From the NCBI RefSeq assembly GCF_020386635.1, contig NZ_CP081942.1:3906001-3970000 (forward strand): 64,000 nt of DNA. The letters are read 5' to 3'. Below, one piece after another: positions 38,111 to 46,733 of the stretch (the stretch's first letter is position 1; each line of letters begins with the position of its first letter). The notes under the pieces are model-generated. The model ran no database searches. It had not been told where the DNA came from and saw only the letters and a list, made by a program, of their open reading frames with translations. The stretch comes from Pseudomonas sp. MM211. GTDB taxonomy: Bacteria > Pseudomonadota > Gammaproteobacteria > Pseudomonadales > Pseudomonadaceae. The translations under genes were made by a program, and so were the position numbers.

Positions 38111-39337
38111 CGCCAGCAATGCCGTGGCCAGGCTCGGCGCCAGCGGCAATCGCGGCAGCAAAACGGCCTGGTAAGCGTGATAGAGATCAGGCTTACCAGG
38201 CCAGATACTGGCCGCTGGCTGGTTGTCGCTGTCGAGTTCGTGATGCCAGCTGCCATTTTGCAGGTCGATGAAATGGCTGCAGGTAAATTCCCAGAAGCGT
38301 CGATACCACTGCTCGTAAAGGGGTTCGCCGGTGCGTCGCAGCAGCGCTGCGGCAGCAGCAATGGCCTCGGCCTGCACCCAATGCAGCCGCGCCCGCACCA
38401 CCGGCCGCCCCAGCCAGTCGAGGTTGTAGACCAGCCCAGGCGCGCCATCGGCATTCCAGGCATCGCGGCACGCACTGGCGAACAGCCCGCGGGCATCCTC
38501 CAGCAGCCAGTCTGGCGCGTCGAGTCCGGCTCGGGTCAACGCTGCCTCGAGGTGCAGCAGCAAACGCGCCCACTCGAAACTGTGGCCTGGCGTGCTGCCA
38601 TAGGGCCGGAACGGGTCGGCACGGTTATCGGCGTTGTATTCGGGCAGGGCCTGCCACTGCCTGTCGAAATGCTCGATCACCACATAGCCACGGGAAGCGG
38701 CATGCTCGTGGATCAGGCGCTCGACGATGCGCAGCGCGCGCTGCAGCCAGAGGGCATCCCCGGTGACATCTGCCAGGGCGAGAAACGCCTCGGTGGCGTG
38801 CATGTTGCTGTTGGCGCCGCGATAGGCCTCTTCCTGCGACCAATCGCTGCTGAAGCTTTCACGCAGCGCCCCCTCCCCCTCGCTCCAGAAATGCCGTTCG
38901 AGGATGTCGATCGCCTCGCCCAGCAGAGCCTCGGCTCCAGGCCTGCCGGCAGCCTGCGCGGAGCTGGCGGCCAAGGCCACGAAGGCATGCAGGTAGGCGG
39001 ACTTGTCGCCCCTGCGACTGGCATCGGCAAACCAGCCGCCAGACTGTTCGTCACGCAAGGCGCCCTGGAGCGCGGCGATGCCGTGGTCGACCAGATGGAC
39101 ATAGCCGGGCACGCCCTGGATATGCGCCAGGGCGAAACAGTGGGTCATGCGGGTGGTGTGAATCAGCTCGGCGCTGGCGCCTGCAGGCAGACGACCAGTG
39201 GAGTCGAGAGCGGCGAAGCCCTGCGCGACACGAGACGCGGCGGCGAACGGCAACAGGCGCATGCCTTCGGCGTTCAGCCAGGCCCGGTGAGCCGGTTTCA
39301 CCAGCCAGCTATCGGAGAGCAATGCAGGTGTTTTCAT
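38105..39337 (-). CDS. AGE-family sugar epimerase/isomerase, probable mannose isomerase
   Basis: This 410-residue cytoplasmic enzyme has the (alpha/alpha)6-barrel of the N-acylglucosamine 2-epimerase family. The start is the ATG ending 39337 (MKTPALLSDSWLVKPAHRAWL). Typical catalytic His regions are THCFALAHIQGVPGYVHLVDHG, NMHATEAFLALADVTG, TPGHSFEWARLLLHLEAAL, and the late KPDLYHAYQAVLLPRL. Members convert mannose to fructose or epimerise cellobiose or sulfoquinovose. Its place between gtsA and gtrS, and the shared GltR-like box, favour D-mannose isomerase. AACAACAATG overlaps the start codon, a Crc-type motif. Confidence 0.85.
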   Translation of the reverse strand: MKTPALLSDSWLVKPAHRAWLNAEGMRLLPFAAASRVAQGFAALDSTGRLPAGASAELIHTTRMTHCFALAHIQGVPGYVHLVDHGIAALQGALRDEQSGGWFADASRRGDKSAYLHAFVALAASSAQAAGRPGAEALLGEAIDILERHFWSEGEGALRESFSSDWSQEEAYRGANSNMHATEAFLALADVTGDALWLQRALRIVERLIHEHAASRGYVVIEHFDRQWQALPEYNADNRADPFRPYGSTPGHSFEWARLLLHLEAALTRAGLDAPDWLLEDARGLFASACRDAWNADGAPGLVYNLDWLGRPVVRARLHWVQAEAIAAAAALLRRTGEPLYEQWYRRFWEFTCSHFIDLQNGSWHHELDSDNQPAASIWPGKPDLYHAYQAVLLPRLPLAPSLATALLAM

Positions 39338-39344
39338 TGTTGTT
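39337..39344 (-). promoter_or_regulatory. Hfq/Crc-type AANAANAA motif at the AGE start codon
   Basis: The minus strand reads AACAACAA, and its last A is the first base of the ATG. Binding by Hfq/Crc here would directly block initiation. Confidence 0.55.
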
Positions 39345-39375
39345 ATTCCATGCAAACGAGGGGGCCACCTGGCCC

Positions 39376-39446
39376 GTAGCCCGGGCTGAGCGCAGCGATA
39401 CCCGGGAACTGCAACCCGGGTTACGCCATCGGCTAACCCAGGCTAC
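39376..39446. repeat. Short inverted repeats of the GTAGCCCGGG type
   Basis: GTAGCCCGGG at 39376-39385 faces CCCGGGTTAC at 39415-39424 and a related AACCCAGGCTAC at 39435-39446. Similar GTAGCCTGGG sequence is seen at 51545. It lies between the putative GltR box and the AGE gene. No gene is seen. Confidence 0.55.
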
Positions 39447-39536
39447 AAAAGCCAATTGTCGGCATCAGTGGAGCACTTCATCGGCCCACAAATCCTTAGC
39501 GGCTCATGCAAGAGTCTACTGGCGGCTGCATACCAC

Positions 39537-39579
39537 CCAGGTAACGAAGGCCGGTCGCTTTGTCACCGCCTGGTGACAT
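39537..39579 (-). promoter_or_regulatory. Putative GltR box upstream of the AGE gene
   Basis: This is the second copy of the 43-bp block described at 38068. It starts immediately after the gtrS stop and lies 200-242 bases upstream of the AGE start, with the GTAGCCCGGG repeats in between. The minus strand has GTCAC, GTGAC and GTTAC cores at the same spacing as in the gtsA copy. Confidence 0.6.
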
Positions 39580-41037
39580 TCAATCCGGCGAACGTGGCAG
39601 TTGAAGTGTCACCCGCAAGCCGCCCTCACGCAGATTCTGCAGGCTCACCTCACCGCCGTGGCTGTGGGCGATATTGCGAGCGATGCCCAACCCCAGGCCA
39701 TAGCCCTGCTGCTGCCCGGCCAGGCGGAAGTGCGGCTCGAACACCTGCTCCAAGCGCTGTTCGGGAACGCCGGGCCCTTCATCGTCGACATGCAGCACAT
39801 AGGCGCCCTCGTCATCCTCGACGTGCAGATGAGCCGTGTGACCGTACTTGAGGGCGTTGTCGATCAGGTTGCCGATGCAGCGCCGCAGCGCCAGGGGCTT
39901 GCCCAGATAAACCGCATTGGCCTCGCCATGCAGCGTCACCCGACCGTTGCCCGCCGGAGCCAGACAGGGCTCGACCAGGCAGTGCAGCAGAAGGTTGAGA
40001 TCCACGGGTTCGATGTTTTCGTGGATGTCGGTGTCCTTGACGCACTGCAGTGCGCCCTTGACCAGCAGCTCCAGCTCGTCGAGATCACGGCCGAACTTGG
40101 TCTGCAACGTCTCGTCGTCGAGCAGCTCGACGCGCAGGCGCAGCCGCGTGATCGGTGTGCGCAGATCATGGGAAATGGCGCTGAACAGTTGAGCTCGCTC
40201 GGTCAGGTAGCGGCTGATGCGCTCGCGCATGGCATTGAACGCGCGGCCTACTTCGACCACTTCACGGCCGCCGCCTTCCAGCACCGGCTCGACGTCGGCG
40301 CCCAGGGACATATGCCGAGCGGCTCGCGCCAGACGCTTGAGCGGTCGACTCTGCCAATGCACCAGAATGCCGATGAACAGGAGCAGGAAACCGCTGCTGA
40401 GCAGGATGAACCACAGCTGCTGAGTCGGCAGCACCGGCTCCTCGAGGCTGGTATAGGGCTCCGGCAGCAGCGAGGCGATATACAACCACTCGCCGGGCGC
40501 CATCTGGATCTGCGTGACCAGCACCGGGGGATTGACCGGTTCCAGGGTCAGGGCGTAATGCGCCCAGGAACGCGGCAATTCGTCGAGCTTCAGGCCACCG
40601 TTGAAGATGCGCAGATCATCCGGGCTGACGAAGGTCACTGAAATGTCCACGCTGTTGCCCAGCGACTCGCGCAGCACCTCGCTCACCGCCTGGGTCACTG
40701 CCTGCTTGCGCGGCGTGATCGGCAGGAGATGCATCGACAAGGGCCGGTCATTGAGGCTGACGACAAAACGCGTGCCGCCCATGCTGCGCAGTTGGTCGAG
40801 CACCATCGGCCGGTAGGCCACCGGCAGCGAACGGAAGTAACGCACGCTGGCCGACATCGAGTGGGCCAGACTGCGCGCCGTGGTCACCAGCCCTTCGAGC
40901 TGCGTCGCGCGCAACTGGGACAGCCAGATGGCGCTGGACAATGCCTGGGCGACCAGCACCGAGAGCAGGGTCAGCAACAACATGCGCCCCAGCAACGAAC
41001 GTGGAATCGGCAGCAGCCGACGCCAGTCAGTGCGCAT
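39580..41037 (-). CDS. gtrS: GtrS sensor histidine kinase for glucose transport
   Basis: This 485-residue inner-membrane kinase starts at the ATG ending 41037 (MRTDWRRLLPIPRSLLGRML). An open extension of 16 codons upstream is unlikely. It has helix one at about 17-40, a periplasmic sensor of about 140 residues, and helix two (LWFILLSSGFLLLFIGILVHW). HAMP follows, then the H-box FSAISHDLRTPITRLRLRVE, NLIDNALKYGHT, VDDEGPGVPE and GYGLGLGIARNIA. In P. aeruginosa GtrS senses 2-ketogluconate and 6-phosphogluconate and acts on GltR. It overlaps gltR by 11 bases. Confidence 0.92.
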   Translation of the reverse strand: MRTDWRRLLPIPRSLLGRMLLLTLLSVLVAQALSSAIWLSQLRATQLEGLVTTARSLAHSMSASVRYFRSLPVAYRPMVLDQLRSMGGTRFVVSLNDRPLSMHLLPITPRKQAVTQAVSEVLRESLGNSVDISVTFVSPDDLRIFNGGLKLDELPRSWAHYALTLEPVNPPVLVTQIQMAPGEWLYIASLLPEPYTSLEEPVLPTQQLWFILLSSGFLLLFIGILVHWQSRPLKRLARAARHMSLGADVEPVLEGGGREVVEVGRAFNAMRERISRYLTERAQLFSAISHDLRTPITRLRLRVELLDDETLQTKFGRDLDELELLVKGALQCVKDTDIHENIEPVDLNLLLHCLVEPCLAPAGNGRVTLHGEANAVYLGKPLALRRCIGNLIDNALKYGHTAHLHVEDDEGAYVLHVDDEGPGVPEQRLEQVFEPHFRLAGQQQGYGLGLGIARNIAHSHGGEVSLQNLREGGLRVTLQLPRSPD

Positions 41038-41761
41038 TGCCGGCCTGGGCGGTGACGGCGGCGGCCAGTTGGTAACCACTGCCACGCACGGTGCGGATCA
41101 GACGCGGGGGTTTGTCGGTGTCCCGCAGGCGCTGGCGCAGACGGCTCACGGCCATGTCGACGATGCGCTCCAGCGGCATCATCTCGCGACCGCGGGTGGC
41201 GTTGCCGATGGTGTCGCGGTCGAGGATCTGCTGCGGGTGATCGAGAAACAACTTGAGCAGCGCAAAGTCGGCGCCAGACAACAGCACCTCTTCGCCGTCA
41301 AGGTGGAACAGCCGATGACTGACCATATCCAGGCGCCATTCGTCGAAGGCCAGCACGTCCGTTCCACGTTCCTGGGAAAAGTGCACACGGCGCAGCAGCG
41401 CCTTGATACGCGCCAGCAGTTCACGGGGGCTGAACGGTTTGCCGAGGTAATCGTCGGCGCCCAGCTCCAGGCCGATCACCCGATCGGTCTCGTCGGAACT
41501 GGCAGTCAGCATGATGATCGGCACCTGGGCGAAACGCTGATGCCCACGCGTCCAGCGGCACAGGCTGAAGCCGTCTTCGTCGGGCAGCATGACGTCGAGA
41601 ATCACCAGATCCGCGCCGCCCTCGCACAGCGCCTGACGGAAGCTGGCGCCATCCGCCACGGCATTTACCTGCAGGCCGGCACGCCCCAGGTAGGTTTGCA
41701 GCAGTTCACGAATATCCTGGTCGTCGTCGACCAGCAGGATGGATTTTCCGGTTGGGCTCAC
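41027..41761 (-). CDS. gltR: GltR response regulator (OmpR family)
   Basis: This 244-residue regulator has its receiver domain at 1-120 (LLVDDDQDIRELLQTYLG, phospho-Asp in VILDVMLPDEDGFSLC, and GKPFSPRELLARIKALLRR) and a winged-helix DNA-binding domain at about 135-235 (ADFALLKLFLDHPQQILDRDTI, and VSRLRQRLRDTDKPPRLIRTVRGSGYQL). The start is GTG at 41761. An ATG two bases upstream reads ATGTGA and is out of frame. AAGGA lies eight bases before the GTG. With GtrS it controls glucose uptake genes, and the 43-bp blocks at 38068 and 39537 are candidate sites. Confidence 0.93.
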   Translation of the reverse strand: MSPTGKSILLVDDDQDIRELLQTYLGRAGLQVNAVADGASFRQALCEGGADLVILDVMLPDEDGFSLCRWTRGHQRFAQVPIIMLTASSDETDRVIGLELGADDYLGKPFSPRELLARIKALLRRVHFSQERGTDVLAFDEWRLDMVSHRLFHLDGEEVLLSGADFALLKLFLDHPQQILDRDTIGNATRGREMMPLERIVDMAVSRLRQRLRDTDKPPRLIRTVRGSGYQLAAAVTAQAGNAH

Positions 41762-41775
41762 ATCGATAATCCTTA

Positions 41776-41783
41776 TTGTTGTT
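41776..41783 (-). promoter_or_regulatory. Hfq/Crc-type AANAANAA motif upstream of gltR
   Basis: The minus strand reads AACAACAA, followed directly by TAAGGA and the GTG start 14 bases later. It lies in the 53-base glk-gltR gap. Confidence 0.55.
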
Positions 41784-41814
41784 ATCAGCGATGCTTGGAC
41801 ACGCTATTTGTCCG

Positions 41815-42780
41815 CTAACTCCGTAGCAGGTGTTGCTGTGCAGCCACCCCTGCACCCACCAGGCCAGGGTACTCGGCAGTCACCAGCCAGACCGGCAAGC
41901 CATCGAAATAATCGCTCATGCAGCCTTTGTCTCGAAAGCTGCGGGAGAAACCGCTGGCCATGAAGAAGTCGGCGAAACGCGGCACCATGCCGCCGGCGAT
42001 GAACACACCGCCGCGAGCCCCCAGAGTGAGCACATTGTTGCCAGCGACGCGACCGAGCAGGCAGCAGAACAGCTCCAGCACGTCGACCGCCAGCGGTTCG
42101 CCCTCCAGCGCGGCGCGAGTTACCTGAGCCGCACTCTGCAGCGCAGCGGGCTGGTCGTCCACCGCACAGGCAGCGCGGTACAGCGCCAACAGCCCATTGC
42201 CGCTGAGTGCGCCAGCCTCGGCGCTGACGTGACCGAGCTGGCGATGCAACGCCTGCCAGATCAGCGCCTCACGGGCGCTGCCGACCGGCAAGTCGACGTG
42301 GCCGCCCTCGCCCGGCAGCGCGTGCCAGCTGCCATCCGGCAAGGCCAGCAGCGTACCGACGCCCAAACCGGTGCCGGCGCCAATCACCACAGCCGGTCGC
42401 TGCGGCTGCGCCACGCCAGGGCAGACGGTGATGTATTCATCGTCGCGCAGGCGGGTCATGCCCAGGGCCATGGCGGAGAAATCGTTGATCAGTAGCAGCT
42501 TGCTCACTTGCAGTTCGGCGCAGAACGCCGTGCGATCGATGCGCCACGGGTTGTTGGTGAAGCGAAAGGGATCCACTTCGACCGGGCCGGCACAGGCCAG
42601 GCAGATGGTTTCCACCTCGCCGAGCGCCAGGCCTTCGGCCGCCATGTAGGCCTGGATGGCCTGCTCGACGGTAGCGTGATCGGCGGTAGCCGACACGCGC
42701 ACAGACTCCAGGCGCTCGTCGCGCCAAAGAGCGAAGCGCGCGTTGGTGCCACCAATGTCGCCAACCAACGCCAGACTCAT
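41815..42780 (-). CDS. glk: Glucokinase
   Basis: This 321-residue ATP-dependent kinase of the bacterial Glk family starts at the ATG ending 42780, overlapping the edd stop (ATGA). The phosphate-binding loop is [15 protein letters not shown] at residues 5-19. The active-site region has FTNNPWRID and [11 protein letters not shown] (catalytic Asp). [13 protein letters not shown] and [12 protein letters not shown] follow. It phosphorylates imported glucose to glucose-6-phosphate for Zwf. The operon edd-glk-gltR-gtrS matches other Pseudomonas. Confidence 0.95.
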   Translation of the reverse strand: MSLALVGDIGGTNARFALWRDERLESVRVSATADHATVEQAIQAYMAAEGLALGEVETICLACAGPVEVDPFRFTNNPWRIDRTAFCAELQVSKLLLINDFSAMALGMTRLRDDEYITVCPGVAQPQRPAVVIGAGTGLGVGTLLALPDGSWHALPGEGGHVDLPVGSAREALIWQALHRQLGHVSAEAGALSGNGLLALYRAACAVDDQPAALQSAAQVTRAALEGEPLAVDVLELFCCLLGRVAGNNVLTLGARGGVFIAGGMVPRFADFFMASGFSRSFRDKGCMSDYFDGLPVWLVTAEYPGLVGAGVAAQQHLLRS

Positions 42781-44606
42781 CGCAGCGAATCCAGTTCGGC
42801 GGTGAAGGCACTGGCGCCCTCTTCCGCCGGGCTGAACGCGGCGCGCATGAAGGCGAACAGCTCGCGACCGCAACCAACACCAGTGCCTTGCGGGCGCGGT
42901 GCAGAATCGCGGGCCGCCCATTCGATCTCGTCGACCAGAATCTGCAAACGGCCTTCCACGCCATCGACGCGAATCACGTCACCGTCACGCACCCGAGCCA
43001 GCGGCCCGCCATCCCAGGCTTCCGGGCTGACGTGAATGGCTGCCGGCACTTTGCCGGAAGCACCGGACATACGTCCGTCGGTGACCAGCGCCACCTTGAA
43101 GCCGCGATCCTGAAGGATGCCCAGATACGGTGTGAGCTTGTGCAGCTCGGGCATGCCATTGGCCTTGGGGCCCTGGAAACGCACCACCGCGATGAAATCG
43201 CGCTCCAGCTCGCCGGCCTTGAAAGCTTCGGCCAGGTCGACCTGGGTCTCGAATACCCGCGCAGGGGCTTCGACCACCTGATGCTCCGGTGCCACCGCCG
43301 AGACCTTGGCCACGCCGTTGCCGAGGTTGCCCTTGAGCACGCGCAGCCCGCCCTCCGGTGAAAAGGCTTCCGGCACGCTACGCAGAATATTGCGATCCAG
43401 GCTCTGCTCCGGGCCCTCGCGCCAGACCAGGCCGTTGTCGCCGAGGAAAGGCTCCTGGGTGTAGCGCGACAGGCCATGGCCGGCAACGGTGTAGACATCC
43501 TCGTGCAGCAGGCCAGCCTCTAGCAGCGTTCGCACCATGAACGGCACACCGCCGCAGGCGTGGAAGTGATTCACGTCCGCCTGGCCGTTGGGGTAGACCT
43601 TGGCCAGCGTCGGCGTGACGGCGGACAGGTCGGCCATGTCCTGCCAGGTCAACTGAATCCCCGCGGCGCGGGCGAAGGCTGGAATGTGCAGGGTGTGATT
43701 GGTCGAGCCGCCCGTGGCGTTGAGCGCCACCACCGAGTTGACGATGGCCTTCTCGTCGATGATCCGACACAGCGGCGTGTACTCGCCGCCCTGGCGGGTC
43801 AGGCGCACCACCTGATGCGCGGCCTCGGCGGTCAGCGCGTCACGCAGCGGCGTGTACGGATTGACGAAGGATGAACCCGGCAGGTGCAGGCCCATGATTT
43901 CCATCACCACCTGGTTGGTGTTGGCGGTGCCGTAGAAGGTACAGGTGCCGGGGCTGTGGTAGGACTTCATCTCCGATTCCAGCAGCTCTTCACGGGTCGC
44001 CTTGCCTTCGGCGTAGAGCTGGCGGACTTCGGCCTTTTCCTTGTTGGGAATACCCGAGGGCATTGGCCCGCCCGGTACGAAGATCATCGGCAAGTGGCCG
44101 AAACGCAGGGCGCCGATCATCAGCCCCGGGACGATCTTGTCGCAAATGCCCAGCAGCATCGCCGCATCGAACATGTTGTGCGACAGCGCCACGGCGGTGG
44201 ACATGGCGATCACCTCGCGGCTCGCCAGGCTCAATTCCATGCCCGGTTCGCCTTGGGTCACACCGTCGCACATCGCCGGCACGCCGCCCGCCACCTGGCC
44301 GACCGAGCCCACGGCGCGCAGCGCCTGCTTGATCAGTTCGGGGTAGTGTTCGTAGGGCTGGTGGGCGGACAGCATGTCGTTGTAGGCAGTAACGATGCCG
44401 ACGTTGGCCTCGTTCATCAGCCGCAACCGCTGCTTGTCTTCGCTGGAACCACAGCCGGCAACGCCGTGGGCGAAGTTGGCGCATTGCAGCGCACCGCGGT
44501 GTGGGCCTTCACTATCGGCGGCGGCCATTTGCGCCAGGTAGCGTTCGCGAGTCGCGCGGCTGCGGGCGATCAGGCGGTCGGTTACCTCGAGAATGCGGGG
44601 ATGCAT
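42777..44606 (-). CDS. edd: 6-phosphogluconate dehydratase
   Basis: This 609-residue enzyme of the IlvD/Edd family dehydrates 6-phosphogluconate to KDPG and has an iron-sulfur cluster. Cluster cysteines lie in [27 protein letters not shown] and [31 protein letters not shown] and [18 protein letters not shown] are family signatures. GGAGTC lies before the ATG. It heads edd-glk-gltR-gtrS and is divergent from gap, with HexR-like sites between them. Confidence 0.96.
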   Translation of the reverse strand: MHPRILEVTDRLIARSRATRERYLAQMAAADSEGPHRGALQCANFAHGVAGCGSSEDKQRLRLMNEANVGIVTAYNDMLSAHQPYEHYPELIKQALRAVGSVGQVAGGVPAMCDGVTQGEPGMELSLASREVIAMSTAVALSHNMFDAAMLLGICDKIVPGLMIGALRFGHLPMIFVPGGPMPSGIPNKEKAEVRQLYAEGKATREELLESEMKSYHSPGTCTFYGTANTNQVVMEIMGLHLPGSSFVNPYTPLRDALTAEAAHQVVRLTRQGGEYTPLCRIIDEKAIVNSVVALNATGGSTNHTLHIPAFARAAGIQLTWQDMADLSAVTPTLAKVYPNGQADVNHFHACGGVPFMVRTLLEAGLLHEDVYTVAGHGLSRYTQEPFLGDNGLVWREGPEQSLDRNILRSVPEAFSPEGGLRVLKGNLGNGVAKVSAVAPEHQVVEAPARVFETQVDLAEAFKAGELERDFIAVVRFQGPKANGMPELHKLTPYLGILQDRGFKVALVTDGRMSGASGKVPAAIHVSPEAWDGGPLARVRDGDVIRVDGVEGRLQILVDEIEWAARDSAPRPQGTGVGCGRELFAFMRAAFSPAEEGASAFTAELDSLR

Positions 44607-44641
44607 GGTGTCGACTCCAGGCTAACAGGTAGCAATTCGAA

Positions 44642-44656
44642 TTGTATTTTTATCAA
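44642..44656 (-). promoter_or_regulatory. HexR-like operator upstream of edd
   Basis: The minus strand reads TTGA-N7-ACAA, the same half-site variant as in the zwf site. It is 36-50 bases upstream of the edd start codon. Confidence 0.6.
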
Positions 44657-44676
44657 AATACTGACAGCTAAAACGC

Positions 44677-44718
44677 TTGATTTCTACTTTCATGAGAATA
44701 ATCTTGTTTTTAAAACAA
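44677..44718 (+). promoter_or_regulatory. gap promoter with overlapping HexR operator
   Basis: A sigma-70-like promoter fits TTGATT at 44677-44682 and TAATCT at 44699-44704 with a 16-base spacer. TTGT-N7-ACAA at 44704-44718 is an exact match to the HexR consensus and would cover the start of transcription, 20 bases before the gap ATG. Confidence 0.7.
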
Positions 44719-44737
44719 CATATAAGGATCAGCGCTC

Positions 44738-45739
44738 ATGACATTGCGAATTGCCATCAATGGTTTCGGTCGCATCGGCCGTAACGTCCTCCGTGCACTC
44801 TATACCCAGAGCTACCGCGAAAACCTGCAAGTCGTCGCGATCAACGATCTGGGTGACAGTGCAATCAATGCGCACCTTCTCAAGTACGACAGCGTACACG
44901 GCATTTTCGATGCGTCGGTCGAGGTCGACGGGCAGAACCTGATCATCAATGGCGATCGCATTGCCGTCAGCGCGATCCGCAACCCGGCGGATCTGCCCTG
45001 GAAGGATCTCGACGTCGACGTGGTGTTCGAGTGCACCGGCCTGTTCACCGACCGCGACAAGGCCGCCGCACACCTGACTGCCGGCGCGCGCAAGGTGATC
45101 ATCTCCGCACCCGCCAAGGGCGCTGACGCCACGGTGGTCTTCGGAGTCAACCACGACAGCCTACGCGCCAGTCACCAGATCATCTCCAACGCCTCCTGCA
45201 CCACTAACTGCCTGGCACCGGTCGCCCAAGTGCTGCAGCGCGAGCTGGGCATCGAGAGCGGGCTGATGACCACCATCCACGCCTACACCAACGACCAGAA
45301 CCTGTCCGACGTCTACCACAGCGACCCGTTCCGCGCGCGTTCGGCCACGCAGTCGATGATTCCCACCAAGACTGGTGCGGCGGAAGCCGTCGGCCTGGTG
45401 CTGCCGGAGCTGGCGGGTCGCCTGACCGGCATGGCGGTGCGGGTACCGGTGATCAATGTCTCGCTGGTCGACCTGACGGTGCAAGTGCAGCGCGACACCA
45501 GTGCCGAGGAAATCAATGCCCTGCTGCGCGCGGCCAGCCAGCAGTCGCCGGTACTGGGCTACAACGAACTGCCGCTGGTGTCCTGCGACTTCAACCACAA
45601 CCCGCTGTCGTCGATCTTCGACGCCAATCACACCAAGGTGAACGGCCGGCTGGTCAAGGTACTGGCCTGGTACGACAACGAGTGGGGCTTCTCCAACCGC
45701 ATGCTCGACACCTGCCTGGCTGCCCACGGGGCCAAATAA
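44738..45739 (+). CDS. gap: Glyceraldehyde-3-phosphate dehydrogenase, type I
   Basis: This 333-residue NAD-dependent enzyme converts glyceraldehyde-3-phosphate to 1,3-bisphosphoglycerate. The Rossmann start is [19 protein letters not shown]. The catalytic Cys is in [18 protein letters not shown] near residue 152. The His is in [11 protein letters not shown], and the C-terminus [13 protein letters not shown] is typical. It corresponds to the HexR-controlled gap gene of Pseudomonas (gapA in P. aeruginosa, gap-1 in P. putida). It is divergent from edd, with a HexR operator in its promoter. AAGGATC is its ribosome-binding site. Confidence 0.96.
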   Translation: MTLRIAINGFGRIGRNVLRALYTQSYRENLQVVAINDLGDSAINAHLLKYDSVHGIFDASVEVDGQNLIINGDRIAVSAIRNPADLPWKDLDVDVVFECTGLFTDRDKAAAHLTAGARKVIISAPAKGADATVVFGVNHDSLRASHQIISNASCTTNCLAPVAQVLQRELGIESGLMTTIHAYTNDQNLSDVYHSDPFRARSATQSMIPTKTGAAEAVGLVLPELAGRLTGMAVRVPVINVSLVDLTVQVQRDTSAEEINALLRAASQQSPVLGYNELPLVSCDFNHNPLSSIFDANHTKVNGRLVKVLAWYDNEWGFSNRMLDTCLAAHGAK

Positions 45740-45926
45740 GGCAGCACTCACCAGTGCGGCGAGGCATCGAAGCGGATTACGCTCGGTAAATCGCCGTGAG
45801 CGGATTACAATTGCCGCCCGCTTGAACCTCAATGCCGGCCACTGACGCCAGATCGCTCTGGTCGGCGTCGCCAGCCGCGTCGGCAGGCAGCAGGTACATT
45901 GTCATCCGAACATCACTGGAAGCCGC

Positions 45927-46490
45927 ATGGACTCTAGCCGTAACACTCTCGAACAGCATTACACCGCGATCCTCGGCCAACTCGGCGAAGACGTCTCCCG
46001 CGAAGGCCTGCTCGACACGCCCAAGCGCGCCGCCAAGGCCATGCAATACCTCTGCAACGGCTATGAGAAGACCCTGGAAGAAGTCACCAACGGTGCGCTG
46101 TTCAGCTCCGACGCCAGCGAGATGGTGGTGGTGAAGAATATCGAGCTGTATTCGCTGTGCGAGCATCACTTGCTGCCCTTCATCGGCAAGGCCCATGTCG
46201 CCTACATCCCCAATGGCAAAGTGCTGGGCCTCTCCAAGGTGGCGCGCATCGTCGACATGTATGCCCGCCGCCTGCAGATCCAGGAAAGCCTGAGCCGGCA
46301 GATCGCCGAGGCAGTCCAGCAGGTCACTGGCGCCCTGGGTGTGGCGGTGGTTATCGAGGCGAAGCACATGTGCATGATGATGCGCGGCGTGGAGAAGCAG
46401 AACTCCTCCATGGTCACCTCGGTGATGCTCGGCGAGTTCCGCGAAAACGCCGCGACCCGCAGCGAGTTTCTCAGCTTGGTCAATAGCTGA
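45927..46490 (+). CDS. folE: GTP cyclohydrolase I
   Basis: This 187-residue type I enzyme converts GTP to 7,8-dihydroneopterin triphosphate, the first step of folate and queuosine synthesis. Signature parts are [35 protein letters not shown], with the zinc Cys and His residues near 75-80, then [13 protein letters not shown] and [22 protein letters not shown], with the second zinc Cys. The start at 45927 has GGAAG upstream. It stands alone. The 187-bp region before it has no obvious gene. Confidence 0.95.
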   Translation: MDSSRNTLEQHYTAILGQLGEDVSREGLLDTPKRAAKAMQYLCNGYEKTLEEVTNGALFSSDASEMVVVKNIELYSLCEHHLLPFIGKAHVAYIPNGKVLGLSKVARIVDMYARRLQIQESLSRQIAEAVQQVTGALGVAVVIEAKHMCMMMRGVEKQNSSMVTSVMLGEFRENAATRSEFLSLVNS

Positions 46491-46514
46491 GACCGAGCAC
46501 TTCAGCGCTTACTC

Positions 46515-46660
46515 GTAGAAGCATCGCCCTCGGCGTGAAACGATGGTGGCATCACCGCAATATCGGTTGCGCCGTTACCATTCGCCGCGGGGTCGCGGCT
46601 CCTACCAATGGGGTGAACGCCCCTTCCCGTAGGAGCGTCGCCCTCGGCGCGAAACGATGG
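46515..46660. repeat. REP-type repeats of the GTAGGAGC family, three copies
   Basis: Two direct copies (GTAGAAGCATCGCCCTCGGC at 46515 and GTAGGAGCGTCGCCCTCGGC at 46629, each running about 32 bases to GAAACGATGG) flank one inverted copy at 46579-46605 that ends GCGGCTCCTAC. The set fills most of the 243-bp folE-ABC gap and has no coding potential. Confidence 0.75.
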
Positions 46661-46733
46661 CGGTCATTACGCGCTATTGCGACCTGACCACTAATCGCAG
46701 GTAAGCCGGTTCGTGCCATCCCAGATACCTGCC

